From contig JBFLVN010000012.1 of NCBI GenBank assembly GCA_040758475.1, positions 1-27,158 of the forward strand: a stretch of 27,158 nucleotides of DNA, given 5' to 3'. Numbering within the stretch: the first letter of the stretch is position 1; each line of letters starts with the position of its first letter. Shown in pieces: positions 17,893 to 24,390 of this stretch. The DNA comes from JBFLVN01 sp040758475 (lineage in GTDB: Bacteria; JAGRBM01). Made by a program: the position numbers and the translations under genes. The notes beneath the pieces are model-generated. The model searched no databases and was not told the origin of the DNA. It worked only from the letters and a program-made list of their open reading frames with translations.

Positions 17893-17908
17893 TGTGACTC
17901 AACTCACA
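17893..17908 (-). promoter_or_regulatory. Perfect Crp-type operator TGTGA-N6-TCACA
   Basis: The sequence TGTGACTCAACTCACA matches both half-sites of the E. coli CRP consensus TGTGA-N6-TCACA exactly. It lies between the predicted promoter and the start codon of the large TPR gene, centred about 28 bases after the predicted transcription start. A bound regulator there would be expected to block rather than activate. The same bases also form an RNA inverted repeat (GTGAGT/ACTCAC, 17888-17907) ending right beside the ribosome site, so an RNA role is the alternative reading. Confidence 0.6.
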
Positions 17909-17935
17909 AAGAAACACGCTCCCGCCAAAGAACAA

Positions 17936-17964
17936 AGTATACTTAATTTTTATACCCAATTCAA
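17936..17964 (-). promoter_or_regulatory. Sigma-70-type promoter for the TPR/ATPase operon
   Basis: On the minus strand TTGAAT (17959-17964) is followed after exactly 17 bp by TATACT (17936-17941). This stands in an AT-rich island between aroQ and the TPR gene. The predicted start near 17929 gives a leader of about 52 bases. No gene on the plus strand starts here. Confidence 0.6.
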
Positions 17965-18062
17965 CCTATTGAATTCATTCGGGATTTCTCTGATAGAGAA
18001 CGGCTCGATAGGAAAGTGAGTAGCGCTTACAAGCCTTCTTCGATTCGGGCCGGTTTTGGGGC

Positions 18063-18509
18063 CTAGCGCTTGGCCGAAAGGGTCTCCACGAGGGCTTCCA
18101 GGCCCAGGCGGTAGCTCGCGGGCCCGAACCCCATGATCACGCCCACGGCGATATCCGAGAGGAATGAATGGTGCCGGAATTCCTCCCGCTTCATCACGTT
18201 GGAGAGGTGGACTTCAACGACCGGTTTTCCCGTGAAGACGAGGGCGTCCCGCACGGCGATGCTCGTGTGGGTGAGGGAGGCTGCGTTGATCAGGATACCG
18301 TCGTGGGGTTTCCCTTGCTTCTGGATTTGGTCGACGATCTCCCCTTCGTGGTTCGACTGGAAGATGGTGAGTTCGGCCCCGAGCTTCTTGGCTTCGCCCC
18401 GGAGCATCTCGTCGATCTGGGCGAGGGTCATTTTCCCGTAAATCTCGGGTTCCCGCTCGCCGAGCAGGTTTAAATTGGGTCCGTGGAGGACGAGGATTTT
18501 CTTTCCCAT
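18063..18509 (-). CDS. aroQ: Type II 3-dehydroquinate dehydratase
   Basis: AroQ removes water from 3-dehydroquinate in the shikimate pathway towards chorismate. The 148-residue product has the type II family length and motifs: HGPNLNLLGEREPEIYG with the catalytic Tyr24 and nearby Arg, FQSNHEGEIVDQIQ, NAASLTHTSIAVRDAL, and VEVHLSNVMKREEFRHHS with the catalytic His. It is the last gene of the trpE-trpG-small TPR-like-aroQ run, 24 bp behind its neighbour. It makes the precursor of chorismate, the substrate of TrpEG. ATG 18509 gives the normal N-terminus; the ribosome site is weak. Confidence 0.96.
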   Translation of the reverse strand: MGKKILVLHGPNLNLLGEREPEIYGKMTLAQIDEMLRGEAKKLGAELTIFQSNHEGEIVDQIQKQGKPHDGILINAASLTHTSIAVRDALVFTGKPVVEVHLSNVMKREEFRHHSFLSDIAVGVIMGFGPASYRLGLEALVETLSAKR

Positions 18510-18533
18510 GGCGATAATTGGGTTGAGCGGCGC

Positions 18534-19004
18534 TCAACCGGCCGTGCCCTGGAGGCGCCGGGCGTTTTGGAGCCAGCCCGAGAGGCGCTCGACCTGTTTT
18601 TCGCGCCGCGTTTCTGCCGGCGACTTGGGTTTGGCGAAAGTAAGCGGCTCCAGGCCCTGCATCCGGCGGGCGTTGGAATGCCAGCCCTGGAGAATCCGGA
18701 CGACCTTGCCGCTTCCGCCGTCGGCCGCGGCCTGTTCGGCCATCTTCCGCTGGCACTCGGCGAGCTGGGCCAGCATGAACGTATCGCCGGGATTCTGGCC
18801 GAGAAGCTGGACCCAGATGCGGGCCGCCTGCTCGAAGTGGCCCTGGCGCATGTAGAGCTGGGCGAGGGTCGGCGTCGCGATCTCGCCGCTCGCGGGCCTG
18901 GATTTTCCGGAGAGGGCGCCTTCGGCGTCCCGAACTTCAAATCCCTTGGCGGAGCGGGGGGAGGATTCGGAAGCGATTTCGAAACTGAGTTCGTCTTCGG
19001 CCAC
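18534..19004 (-). CDS. Small TPR-like protein between trpG and aroQ, unknown function
   Basis: The 156-residue product has an acidic, Ser-rich N-terminal 45 residues. A TPR-like helix pair follows at about 46-90 (PTLAQLYMRQGHFEQAARIWVQLL). Two short related motifs occur in the C-terminal part: VVRILQGWHSNARRMQG and VERLSGWLQNARRLQG, both of the form L-x-x-W-x-x-NARR-x-QG. No catalytic motif, signal peptide or membrane span is visible. GTG 19004 is supported by AAGGAAGG four bases upstream. It sits 78 bp after trpG and 24 bp before aroQ. A role in tryptophan synthesis is not implied by its sequence; it may be a scaffold merely cotranscribed. Confidence 0.75.
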   Translation of the reverse strand: MAEDELSFEIASESSPRSAKGFEVRDAEGALSGKSRPASGEIATPTLAQLYMRQGHFEQAARIWVQLLGQNPGDTFMLAQLAECQRKMAEQAAADGGSGKVVRILQGWHSNARRMQGLEPLTFAKPKSPAETRREKQVERLSGWLQNARRLQGTAG

Positions 19005-19037
19005 GGGGCCTTCCTTCTAGCGGGACGTTTCCAGAGT

Positions 19038-19066
19038 ACCGTATTGGAGCGAAACTTCAAACCCAA
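19038..19066 (-). promoter_or_regulatory. Weak candidate internal promoter upstream of the small TPR-like gene
   Basis: On the minus strand TTGGGT (19061-19066) is followed after 17 bp by TACGGT (19038-19043), about 34 bases before GTG 19004. The same -35 word TTGGGT serves the better promoter at 21406. The -10 matches only 3 of 6 bases. Confidence 0.3.
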
Positions 19067-19082
19067 TAAGCACTTCTAGAAA

Positions 19083-19685
19083 TCACCCCAGAATCTCTCC
19101 CTTGGAACAATCGACCCCGGCCTTCTTGAGGAAGTTCCGGCAGAGTTCCTTTCCGTGCGTCGTCAGGATCGATTCCGGGTGGAACTGAACGCCTTCGACG
19201 TTCGGGAACTTCTTGTGCCTTACGCCCATGATCTCGCCCGTATCACTCCTGGCCGAGACTTCCAGGCAATCCGGAATGGTTTTCTCCTCGATGAGAAGCG
19301 AGTGGTACCGGGTCGCCTCGAAGGGGGAGGGGAGTTTTTCGAAAATCCCTTTCCCGTCGTGGGAGATGGGCGAAGTCTTTCCGTGCATGAGGCGCGAGGC
19401 CCGTACGACTTTCCCGCCGTAGGCCACGCCCATGGACTGGTGCCCCAAACAGACTCCGAGAATGGGGAGTTTCCCCGTAAAGCGCTTGATTGTTTCCACG
19501 GAAACTCCCGCCTCGTTCGGCGTGCAGGGACCGGGCGATACCACGATGGCCTCGGGCTTTAGGGCTTCGATCTCATCCACCGTGATCGAATCGTTCCGGA
19601 CGGTCTTCACCTTGGCGCCGAGTTCCGCGAAGTACTGGACCAGGTTGTAGGTAAAAGAGTCGTAGTTGTCGATCATCAAAAGCAT
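19083..19685 (-). CDS. trpG: Anthranilate synthase component II (glutamine amidotransferase)
   Basis: TrpG releases ammonia from glutamine for TrpE. The 200-residue class I amidotransferase shows MIDNYDSFTYNLVQY at its N-terminus, the oxyanion segment SPGPCTPNEAG, the nucleophile Cys79 in GVCLGHQ, and His169/Glu171 in VQFHPES, completing the catalytic triad. In some bacteria the same subunit also serves 4-amino-4-deoxychorismate synthase (PabA), and sequence alone does not exclude that. ATG 19685 lies 5 bp after the trpE stop with GGAGG about 10 bases upstream. The frame is open far upstream into trpE, but that is antisense-free overlap in a GC-rich gene, not a fusion. Confidence 0.95.
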   Translation of the reverse strand: MLLMIDNYDSFTYNLVQYFAELGAKVKTVRNDSITVDEIEALKPEAIVVSPGPCTPNEAGVSVETIKRFTGKLPILGVCLGHQSMGVAYGGKVVRASRLMHGKTSPISHDGKGIFEKLPSPFEATRYHSLLIEEKTIPDCLEVSARSDTGEIMGVRHKKFPNVEGVQFHPESILTTHGKELCRNFLKKAGVDCSKGEILG

Positions 19686-19690
19686 GGCGG

Positions 19691-21187
19691 TTATCCCTCC
19701 AATCCTTCCCGCGCCATTTCGAGGGCGCGGCGAAGGGCGGCGGCCTTGTTGCAGGTCTCTTCGTATTCCTTCGAGGGGTCCGAGTCGGCCACGATCCCGG
19801 CGCCGGCCTGGAAGGAAATCCTTCCGTCTTGCACGAGGAACGTGCGGATCGTGATGGCCAGGTCCATGTTCCCGTCGTAGCCGAAGTAGCCCACGGCCCC
19901 GCCGTAAGTCCCCCGGCGCGAGGGCTCCAGTTCCTCGATGATCTCCATGGCCCGGATTTTGGGCGCGCCCGAGAGCGTCCCGGCCGGGAAGGTGGCCCGC
20001 ACCACGTCGAAGGCGCTCTTCCCGGGCCGAAGCTTCCCGCGCACGTTCGAGACGATGTGCATCACGTGGGAGTAGCGCTCCACGACCATGAGTTCGTCCA
20101 CGCGCACGGTGCCGGTTTCCGAGACCCTTCCCAAATCGTTTCGCCCCAAATCCACGAGCATCACGTGTTCGGCCCGTTCCTTGGGATCGGAGAGGAGTTC
20201 TTTTTCGAGGGCCGCGTCTTCCTCGGCTGTCTTCCCCCGGCGGAGCGTCCCGGCGATGGGGCGCAGGGTGATCTCGCCGTCTTCCAGGCGGACCATGACT
20301 TCCGGGGAAGAACCGGCGAGCGTCGTTTCTCCCATGCGCAAGAAGAAGAGATAGGGCGAGGGATTTAGCACCCGCAGGGCCCGGTAGAGATCGAAGGGCG
20401 GGATTTTCTCCGCGCAGGAAAAACGCTGGGAGAGAACGGCCTGGATGATGTCGCCCGCCTGCACGTACTCCTTCGAGCGCCGGACCATTTGCTCGAACTC
20501 TTCCCGGGAGAGGTTCGAATCGACCACGAGCGGCCCGGCGGGCGGCGCCGGGGGCGTCGGAAGTTCCAGGGGGGACTTGAGGCGCGCCACCGTCTCGTCG
20601 ATTTTTTCCAAAGCCGCCGTGTAGGCCCGCTCGGGGGAAGGGTGGTCCTTTAAATGCGCGTTCGCGATGACCTGCGCCTTCTTGGTCACGTTGTCGAAGA
20701 CGACGAGCACGTCGGTCGTCGCGAAACAAAAGTCGTCCGTCCCGAGGAGGTCGGGTTTTTCTCCCGGAAGGCGTTCGAAGGTGCGGACGATGTCGTACCC
20801 CAAAAAGCCCACGGCTCCACCCCAGAAACGGGGTAATCCGGACACCTTGGCCGGACGGCATTCCTTCAAAATCTTTTCGAGTTCCGAGAGCGGGTTCTCG
20901 CGGTTTTGGATTTTACGGGACTTTCCGCGCTCGCGGATTTCGACCTCGCCGTCCTTGGCACGTACCAGGGTGTGGCACCCGGCGCCGAGGATCGAATAGC
21001 GCCCCCAGCGCTCGCCGCCCCCGGCGCTCTCGAAGAGAAAGCATTCGCTTTGGTTATCGGCGATCTTGAGGAACGCGGAGACCGGAGTGACCAGATCGGC
21101 GAGAACCTCCCGGCAGACGGGCACGACGCCCGCCTCGCGCGAGAGTTCCCGGAATTGCTCTAAGGATGGCGTGTAAACGGGTTTCAT
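19691..21187 (-). CDS. trpE: Anthranilate synthase component I
   Basis: TrpE makes anthranilate from chorismate with ammonia delivered by TrpG, the first committed step to tryptophan. The 498-residue protein has normal length. The N-terminal regulatory segment FLFESAGGGERWGRYSILG contains the position that binds feedback-inhibiting tryptophan (the LLES motif of other TrpE proteins). The chorismate-binding domain carries RPIAGTLRRGKTAEED, LVDLGRNDLGRVS and FPAGTLSGAPKIRAMEIIEELE, with YGGAVGYFGYDGN following. ATG 21187 is chosen by homology; AAGG is about 10 bases upstream. It is first in the trpE-trpG-small TPR-aroQ run, preceded by a 289-bp region with a candidate leader peptide and hairpins. 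Confidence 0.97.
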   Translation of the reverse strand: MKPVYTPSLEQFRELSREAGVVPVCREVLADLVTPVSAFLKIADNQSECFLFESAGGGERWGRYSILGAGCHTLVRAKDGEVEIRERGKSRKIQNRENPLSELEKILKECRPAKVSGLPRFWGGAVGFLGYDIVRTFERLPGEKPDLLGTDDFCFATTDVLVVFDNVTKKAQVIANAHLKDHPSPERAYTAALEKIDETVARLKSPLELPTPPAPPAGPLVVDSNLSREEFEQMVRRSKEYVQAGDIIQAVLSQRFSCAEKIPPFDLYRALRVLNPSPYLFFLRMGETTLAGSSPEVMVRLEDGEITLRPIAGTLRRGKTAEEDAALEKELLSDPKERAEHVMLVDLGRNDLGRVSETGTVRVDELMVVERYSHVMHIVSNVRGKLRPGKSAFDVVRATFPAGTLSGAPKIRAMEIIEELEPSRRGTYGGAVGYFGYDGNMDLAITIRTFLVQDGRISFQAGAGIVADSDPSKEYEETCNKAAALRRALEMAREGLEG

Positions 21188-21212
21188 GGGCGGTGGACCT
21201 TATCACACTTCG

Positions 21213-21283
21213 CCCTCGCGGAGCTTTCCACGAGGGTTATGGCAATACGAATGGGGTGTGAGGAAAGCGCCCCTTGGCGGGGC
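21213..21283 (-). promoter_or_regulatory. Alternative hairpins in the trpE leader (candidate attenuator)
   Basis: On the minus strand two hairpins lie between the short ORF and trpE. One is GCCCC-GCCAA-GGGGC (21269-21283). The other is a 10-bp stem (one G-U pair) with loop AAGC at 21213-21236. A third pairing competes with the second: GCTTTCC (21262-21268) is exactly complementary to GGAAAGC (21223-21229), which lies in its stem and loop. Mutually exclusive hairpins after a Trp-codon ORF are the layout of transcription attenuators. However, no run of U follows either hairpin, so classical termination is not supported; control of translation or Rho entry is possible. Confidence 0.4.
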
Positions 21284-21290
21284 TTAAAAA

Positions 21291-21323
21291 TTAGGCGCGG
21301 CCGCGCCAGCGGGGCCAGAAGGA
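21291..21323 (-). repeat. Copy 1 of a ~33-bp motif shared with 26342-26374
   Basis: This stretch and 26342-26374 share roughly 26 of 33 aligned bases, including CCGCGCCAG and a GC palindrome (GGCGCGGCCGCGCC here). Both lie in gene leaders in the same orientation, and both end a short minus-strand reading frame with the residues W-R-G just before the stop. Confidence 0.5.
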
Positions 21324-21353
21324 AAGGATCGATTGGACAAGCAAGGCGTCCAT
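21291..21353 (-). CDS. Candidate trp leader peptide
   Basis: A 20-codon ORF upstream of trpE encodes MDALLVQSILSFWPRWRGRA, with Trp codons at positions 13 and 16. The end of the ORF overlaps the 14-bp perfect palindrome GGCGCGGCCGCGCC (21294-21307). A ribosome stalled at the Trp codons would cover this palindrome. The ATG coincides with the start of transcription predicted from the promoter at 21361-21389, so it would be leaderless; an in-frame ATG at 21362 adds three codons. Trp codons are not tandem as in E. coli trpL. A similar short peptide end occurs at 26342. Confidence 0.4.
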   Translation of the reverse strand: MDALLVQSILSFWPRWRGRA

Positions 21354-21360
21354 GGAAGCC

Positions 21361-21389
21361 ATGATGGCGAGGAAGCTCCCCGGTGTCAA
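21361..21389 (-). promoter_or_regulatory. Candidate trpE promoter
   Basis: On the minus strand a consensus TTGACA (21384-21389) is followed after exactly 17 bp by CATCAT (21361-21366, 4 of 6 matches to TATAAT). Transcription would begin near 21354 and run through the short ORF and the hairpins into trpE. It is back to back with the sensor-kinase promoter. Confidence 0.5.
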
Positions 21390-21405
21390 GCAAAACCGCC
21401 CCGCC

Positions 21406-21434
21406 TTGGGTGAGCCCCTTGGGTAAGCTATACT
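21406..21434 (+). promoter_or_regulatory. Sigma-70-type promoter for the hybrid sensor kinase
   Basis: TTGGGT (21406-21411) and TATACT (21429-21434) are separated by 17 bp in a locally AT-rich stretch. They lie about 43 bases before the ATG at 21477, which is itself preceded by AAGGA. Confidence 0.6.
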
Positions 21435-21476
21435 TATTTTTTCACGGTAATCGGGCGGCGGGCAGTTTAAGGATTC

Positions 21477-23384
21477 ATGGGCCCACTCGCTTCACGCCTC
21501 GGAAACCCCCTCCGCTGGAGCCTTGTAGACCGCTGCCTGCTGGTGGTCCTCTTTACCCTTCCGTTCGATGTCGGGTTTTCCCTGCGCGCCCTCTATCTCA
21601 TCGGCCATCCGGAAGTAGAGCCCTACTATGACCGGCTGGGACTTCGGGCGCTCTGCTGGCTCCTCCTCGGCACGGCGGGTTTTTGGGCGGCGCTCGCCGC
21701 CGTAGGCACGCGCTTCCGCGCCCGCTCGCCGGAAAACGCGATTTTCGCCCATGTAGCGGCCCAGTCCTGGTGGCTGTGGGCGATTTTGGTGAGTTACTTC
21801 GTCGGTGTACAGACCTCTCCCATCTGGATTCTCCCGCTCTTCGGGGGTTTTTTCTTTCTCATCTTGTTTCCCAGACGAATCGTTTTCCCGGCGTTTTTCA
21901 CCGCGCTCTTCGTCTTCCTGGCCTTGGGGGCGCTCCAGTTTACCGGCCGGATCGCCTACGCCCCCATCTTCGCGACGCTCCCCTGGGAGAAGGGAGCACT
22001 GGCCCGAGAGTATTTCACTGGAACGACGCTTTCGGCCCTTCTTCCGACCGCGCTCTTTTTCGGTGTTTTTGCTTATCTCGTGACCCGGTGGCGCGAACAG
22101 GAAGCGCTCCTCGCCGCCACTGAACGGGAAATGCGCGAGGCCCGGGACGGCTTGGAGCAACGCGTGGCCGAGCGGACGGGGGAACTGCAATCGGCCTATG
22201 GGCGGCTTGCGGGCGAGATGCGCGAGCGCGAACGCCTCCAGGAACAACTCGTCGAGTCCCAGAAGCTCGAAGCGGTGGGAAGGCTCACGAGCGGGATCGC
22301 CCACGAATTCAACAACCTGTTGGCCGTGATTCTGGGGCGCAACGCCTTGGCGGCGCAGAAGGCCAAGAAAGGCACCGACCCGGCCGCCGACCTTGCCGCC
22401 GCCGCCAAAGCCTCGGAGCAGGCTGCGGAACTCGTTAAGAAGCTCTTGAGCTTCGGGCGCCGCCAGACCCTCCGCCGCGAGGTAATTCTCCTCAACGCGG
22501 TCGTTTCCGAAACGATGGGGCTGCTGCGGCCCGTCCTTCCGGCGAATATCCGCTTTGCGGCCGAATTATCCGGAGGGGTCCCCGCGGTCCGCGTGGACCG
22601 GGGGCAGCTCATCCAGGTCCTTTTGAACCTGGCCATGAACGCCCAGGACGCCATGAAGGAAGGCGGCGAACTGATTCTGCAAACGGCCGACGTCTGTCTC
22701 ACCGAAAGCATCCAGGAAGGGGACGAGGAAATCCCGGCGGGGGACTATGCCGTCCTGCGCGTCCGGGACACGGGCCAGGGGATGGAAAAAGCCGTTTTGA
22801 AACACATCTTCGAGCCTTTTTTCACGACGAAAGGGGTAGGCGCCGGAACTGGCCTCGGACTTTCCATGGTCTATGGCGCGGTGAAACAGCACGGCGGCTT
22901 CATCTACGTGCGGAGCGAACCCGGACGGGGTTCCACCTTCGAAATCCTCCTGCCGGCCGCGGCGGAGGAAGGCCGTCCCGCGGAAGATTCCGCCGTCCCC
23001 GTTCCGGCCATCGGCCGCGGGTCCCTCCGCGTCCTGCTCGCGGAAGATGACCCGCAACTGCGGCTCTTGATCCAGCAAGTAATGGCGGGAGAGGGCCACG
23101 AAGTTTTCGCGGCCGCTAACGGGGCGGAGGCCCTCAAGATTTTCGACGAACCGGGGAGTTCCTTCGATCTCCTCATCAGCGACATCGTGATGCCCCAGAT
23201 GGGAGGGCTCGAACTGGTAAAACAGATCCGCCAGCGCGGCGGGAACCTCAAAATACTCCTGATCTCCGGCTATTCCGAGGTCTCCAATGGCGGGATTCCC
23301 GAAGGATGCGCCTACCTCGCCAAGCCTTTTACGCCCGACACGCTATTGGCTCGGATCGGTGAGATCGTGGCAGGGGGTTCCTGA
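21477..23384 (+). CDS. Membrane hybrid sensor histidine kinase with C-terminal receiver
   Basis: The 635-residue protein starts with about six membrane spans (residues ~17-205), with no recognisable extracellular sensor domain. A coiled-coil signalling helix follows (~205-260), then the H-box SGIAHEFNNLLAVI with phospho-acceptor His276. The kinase ATP-binding domain carries the N-box LLNLAMNAQDAM, G1 DTGQGM, F-box FEPFFTTK and G2 GTGLGLS. A receiver domain fills about 520-632, with phospho-acceptor Asp569 in LLISDIVMPQ and Lys in LAKPF. All catalytic residues are present, so it should autophosphorylate and pass phosphate to its own receiver. No DNA-binding partner is adjacent, so the output is unknown. 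The ATG is preceded by AAGGA, and the gene has its own promoter. It converges with the hemerythrin-like gene 19 bp away. Confidence 0.93.
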   Translation: MGPLASRLGNPLRWSLVDRCLLVVLFTLPFDVGFSLRALYLIGHPEVEPYYDRLGLRALCWLLLGTAGFWAALAAVGTRFRARSPENAIFAHVAAQSWWLWAILVSYFVGVQTSPIWILPLFGGFFFLILFPRRIVFPAFFTALFVFLALGALQFTGRIAYAPIFATLPWEKGALAREYFTGTTLSALLPTALFFGVFAYLVTRWREQEALLAATEREMREARDGLEQRVAERTGELQSAYGRLAGEMRERERLQEQLVESQKLEAVGRLTSGIAHEFNNLLAVILGRNALAAQKAKKGTDPAADLAAAAKASEQAAELVKKLLSFGRRQTLRREVILLNAVVSETMGLLRPVLPANIRFAAELSGGVPAVRVDRGQLIQVLLNLAMNAQDAMKEGGELILQTADVCLTESIQEGDEEIPAGDYAVLRVRDTGQGMEKAVLKHIFEPFFTTKGVGAGTGLGLSMVYGAVKQHGGFIYVRSEPGRGSTFEILLPAAAEEGRPAEDSAVPVPAIGRGSLRVLLAEDDPQLRLLIQQVMAGEGHEVFAAANGAEALKIFDEPGSSFDLLISDIVMPQMGGLELVKQIRQRGGNLKILLISGYSEVSNGGIPEGCAYLAKPFTPDTLLARIGEIVAGGS

Positions 23385-23403
23385 TCGGGATTTGCCTGAA
23401 AAA

Positions 23404-23937
23404 TCATCCGCCCTCTCCGTTGACGACGAGGCGTATTTTTTTGCCGCTTTTTGGGGACGAGTCCGCTAGTTTTTCGGTGAATTCGGACATGAAAGTTCTC
23501 AACGCCTGTTGTTCTTGTTCCAGGAACCGGTATTGCGCCCGTTCGGCTTCGTTGAGAATCAGGGGAAATAATTTTTCTTCTTCCAGGATTCGCAAACCCA
23601 AACCGCTAGACACCTCTTGGAGCTCCGAGAGGAAAGCGGCGTGGTCCCCCTGGGGGGCTTCATCGGACCACCGCGCCGCGAAGGCTTTTACGGACAACAG
23701 CAGTTTTTTCCCGGTGGACTCGAATCCCTTGGGAGCGGGCCGGGATGCTTCCGGCACCTTCGCCAGGGCGGGATGAAAATGGCGTTCTTCCAGCGCCGTG
23801 TGCGAAAGAAGAAGCGTCCAGAACTCCTTGATATCTTCCCGGGAGGGAATGCCGATCGCGAACGCCGCGAGTTGTGTCAGAAGGTAGTCGTGCTGCTTCC
23901 TGAGCAGGGTGACGAGATGAAACGCTTGCGGCTCCAT
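23404..23937 (-). CDS. Hemerythrin-like (HHE) domain protein with one ligand position changed
   Basis: The 177-residue all-helical protein fits the HHE cation-binding fold, which holds a di-iron centre for oxygen or nitric-oxide related functions. Candidate ligands are His16 (helix 1), His46 and Glu50 in SHTALEERHFHP (helix 2), His99 in GDHAAFLSEL (helix 3) and Glu119 in LRILEEEKLFPLI (helix 4). At the helix-4 HxxxEExxLFP motif, the His position is Leu115, so one usual iron ligand is missing. The protein may bind a single metal, use another residue, or have lost metal. No signal peptide is present. TAGGAG at 7-base spacing supports ATG 23937. It stands alone, convergent with the sensor kinase. 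Confidence 0.75.
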   Translation of the reverse strand: MEPQAFHLVTLLRKQHDYLLTQLAAFAIGIPSREDIKEFWTLLLSHTALEERHFHPALAKVPEASRPAPKGFESTGKKLLLSVKAFAARWSDEAPQGDHAAFLSELQEVSSGLGLRILEEEKLFPLILNEAERAQYRFLEQEQQALRTFMSEFTEKLADSSPKSGKKIRLVVNGEGG

Positions 23938-23996
23938 GGTGAAACTCCTAGGTGCTGGATTTCTTGGCCGTTAGAAATGGAAGATCAGAGGGAGCG

Positions 23997-24119
23997 GCCC
24001 GGTGGAAACCGGGCTTCGTGGGCGCAGGACCGGGGCGTCCGCATTCGCGCCGTGGGAACGGTGCCGGTGAAACGGCTGCAGTGGCCCGAGAAGGCCGCAC
24101 GCTATCCCTTCCTGCGTCC
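23997..24119 (+). ncRNA. Candidate structured RNA (hairpin cluster), identity unknown
   Basis: On the plus strand GCCCGGT-GGAA-ACCGGGC (23997-24014) is followed by a 10-bp long-range helix joining GGGCGCAGGA (24020-24029) to TCCTGCGTCC (24110-24119). Inside are three hairpins: CCGT-GGGA-ACGG (24050-24061), GCCG-GTGAAA-CGGC (24063-24076) and a 6-bp stem at 24081-24098. Two loops are GNRA tetraloops. Where the pairing is imperfect, the plus strand has G-U pairs while the minus strand would have A-C mismatches, which favours a plus-strand RNA. The words GGGAA and CGGTGAAA recall the cobalamin-riboswitch core, but no B12 box is found. No promoter is clear upstream. Confidence 0.35.
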
Positions 24120-24353
24120 CCAGATCACACAGAAACGGAAAAGCAATCGATATACCAAGCTTAAAATCCAATATAGCACGTGAAAGGGTCTTTTAAAAGG
24201 GATCCGGAGCGAGGAAAGCGAAAAAATAGATCGCACCGCGTCAATTTGGCATTCCATTTCGTTGCGGTTGAGCCGTTGGGGCGTTCTCACTCGTTCTCAG
24301 GGGGCCGACCGGCGGACTTTTTAGGGCCTCGCCGTATCTGAATCACTTTTAAT

Positions 24354-24382
24354 TTTCCGTTCGCGCCGTGGTGTTGTATAAT
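24354..24382 (+). promoter_or_regulatory. Promoter for the RepA-like ATPase gene
   Basis: A perfect -10 TATAAT (24377-24382) lies 17 bp after TTTCCG (24354-24359, 3 of 6 matches to TTGACA). It stands in an AT-rich stretch about 110 bases before ATG 24493. Predicted transcription start is near 24389, leaving a leader of about 100 bases. Confidence 0.55.
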
Positions 24383-24390
24383 TTTACCGG

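Noticed and set aside
19083..20861. A 592-codon open frame that looks like a large protein fused to TrpG.
   Set aside because: The extra part is another frame of trpE with Arg/Gly/Pro-rich low-complexity product. TrpG has a proper start at 19685.
24001..24120. Cobalamin riboswitch.
   Set aside because: GGGAA and CGGTGAAA words are present, but spacing differs from the usual core, no B12 box is seen, and the downstream gene 370 bases away is not related to B12. Kept only as an unidentified structured RNA candidate.
24301..24335. Possible terminator: GC-rich stretch followed by TTTTT near 24318-24323.
   Set aside because: Only a 3-4 bp stem can form with a very small loop, which is too weak for an intrinsic terminator.
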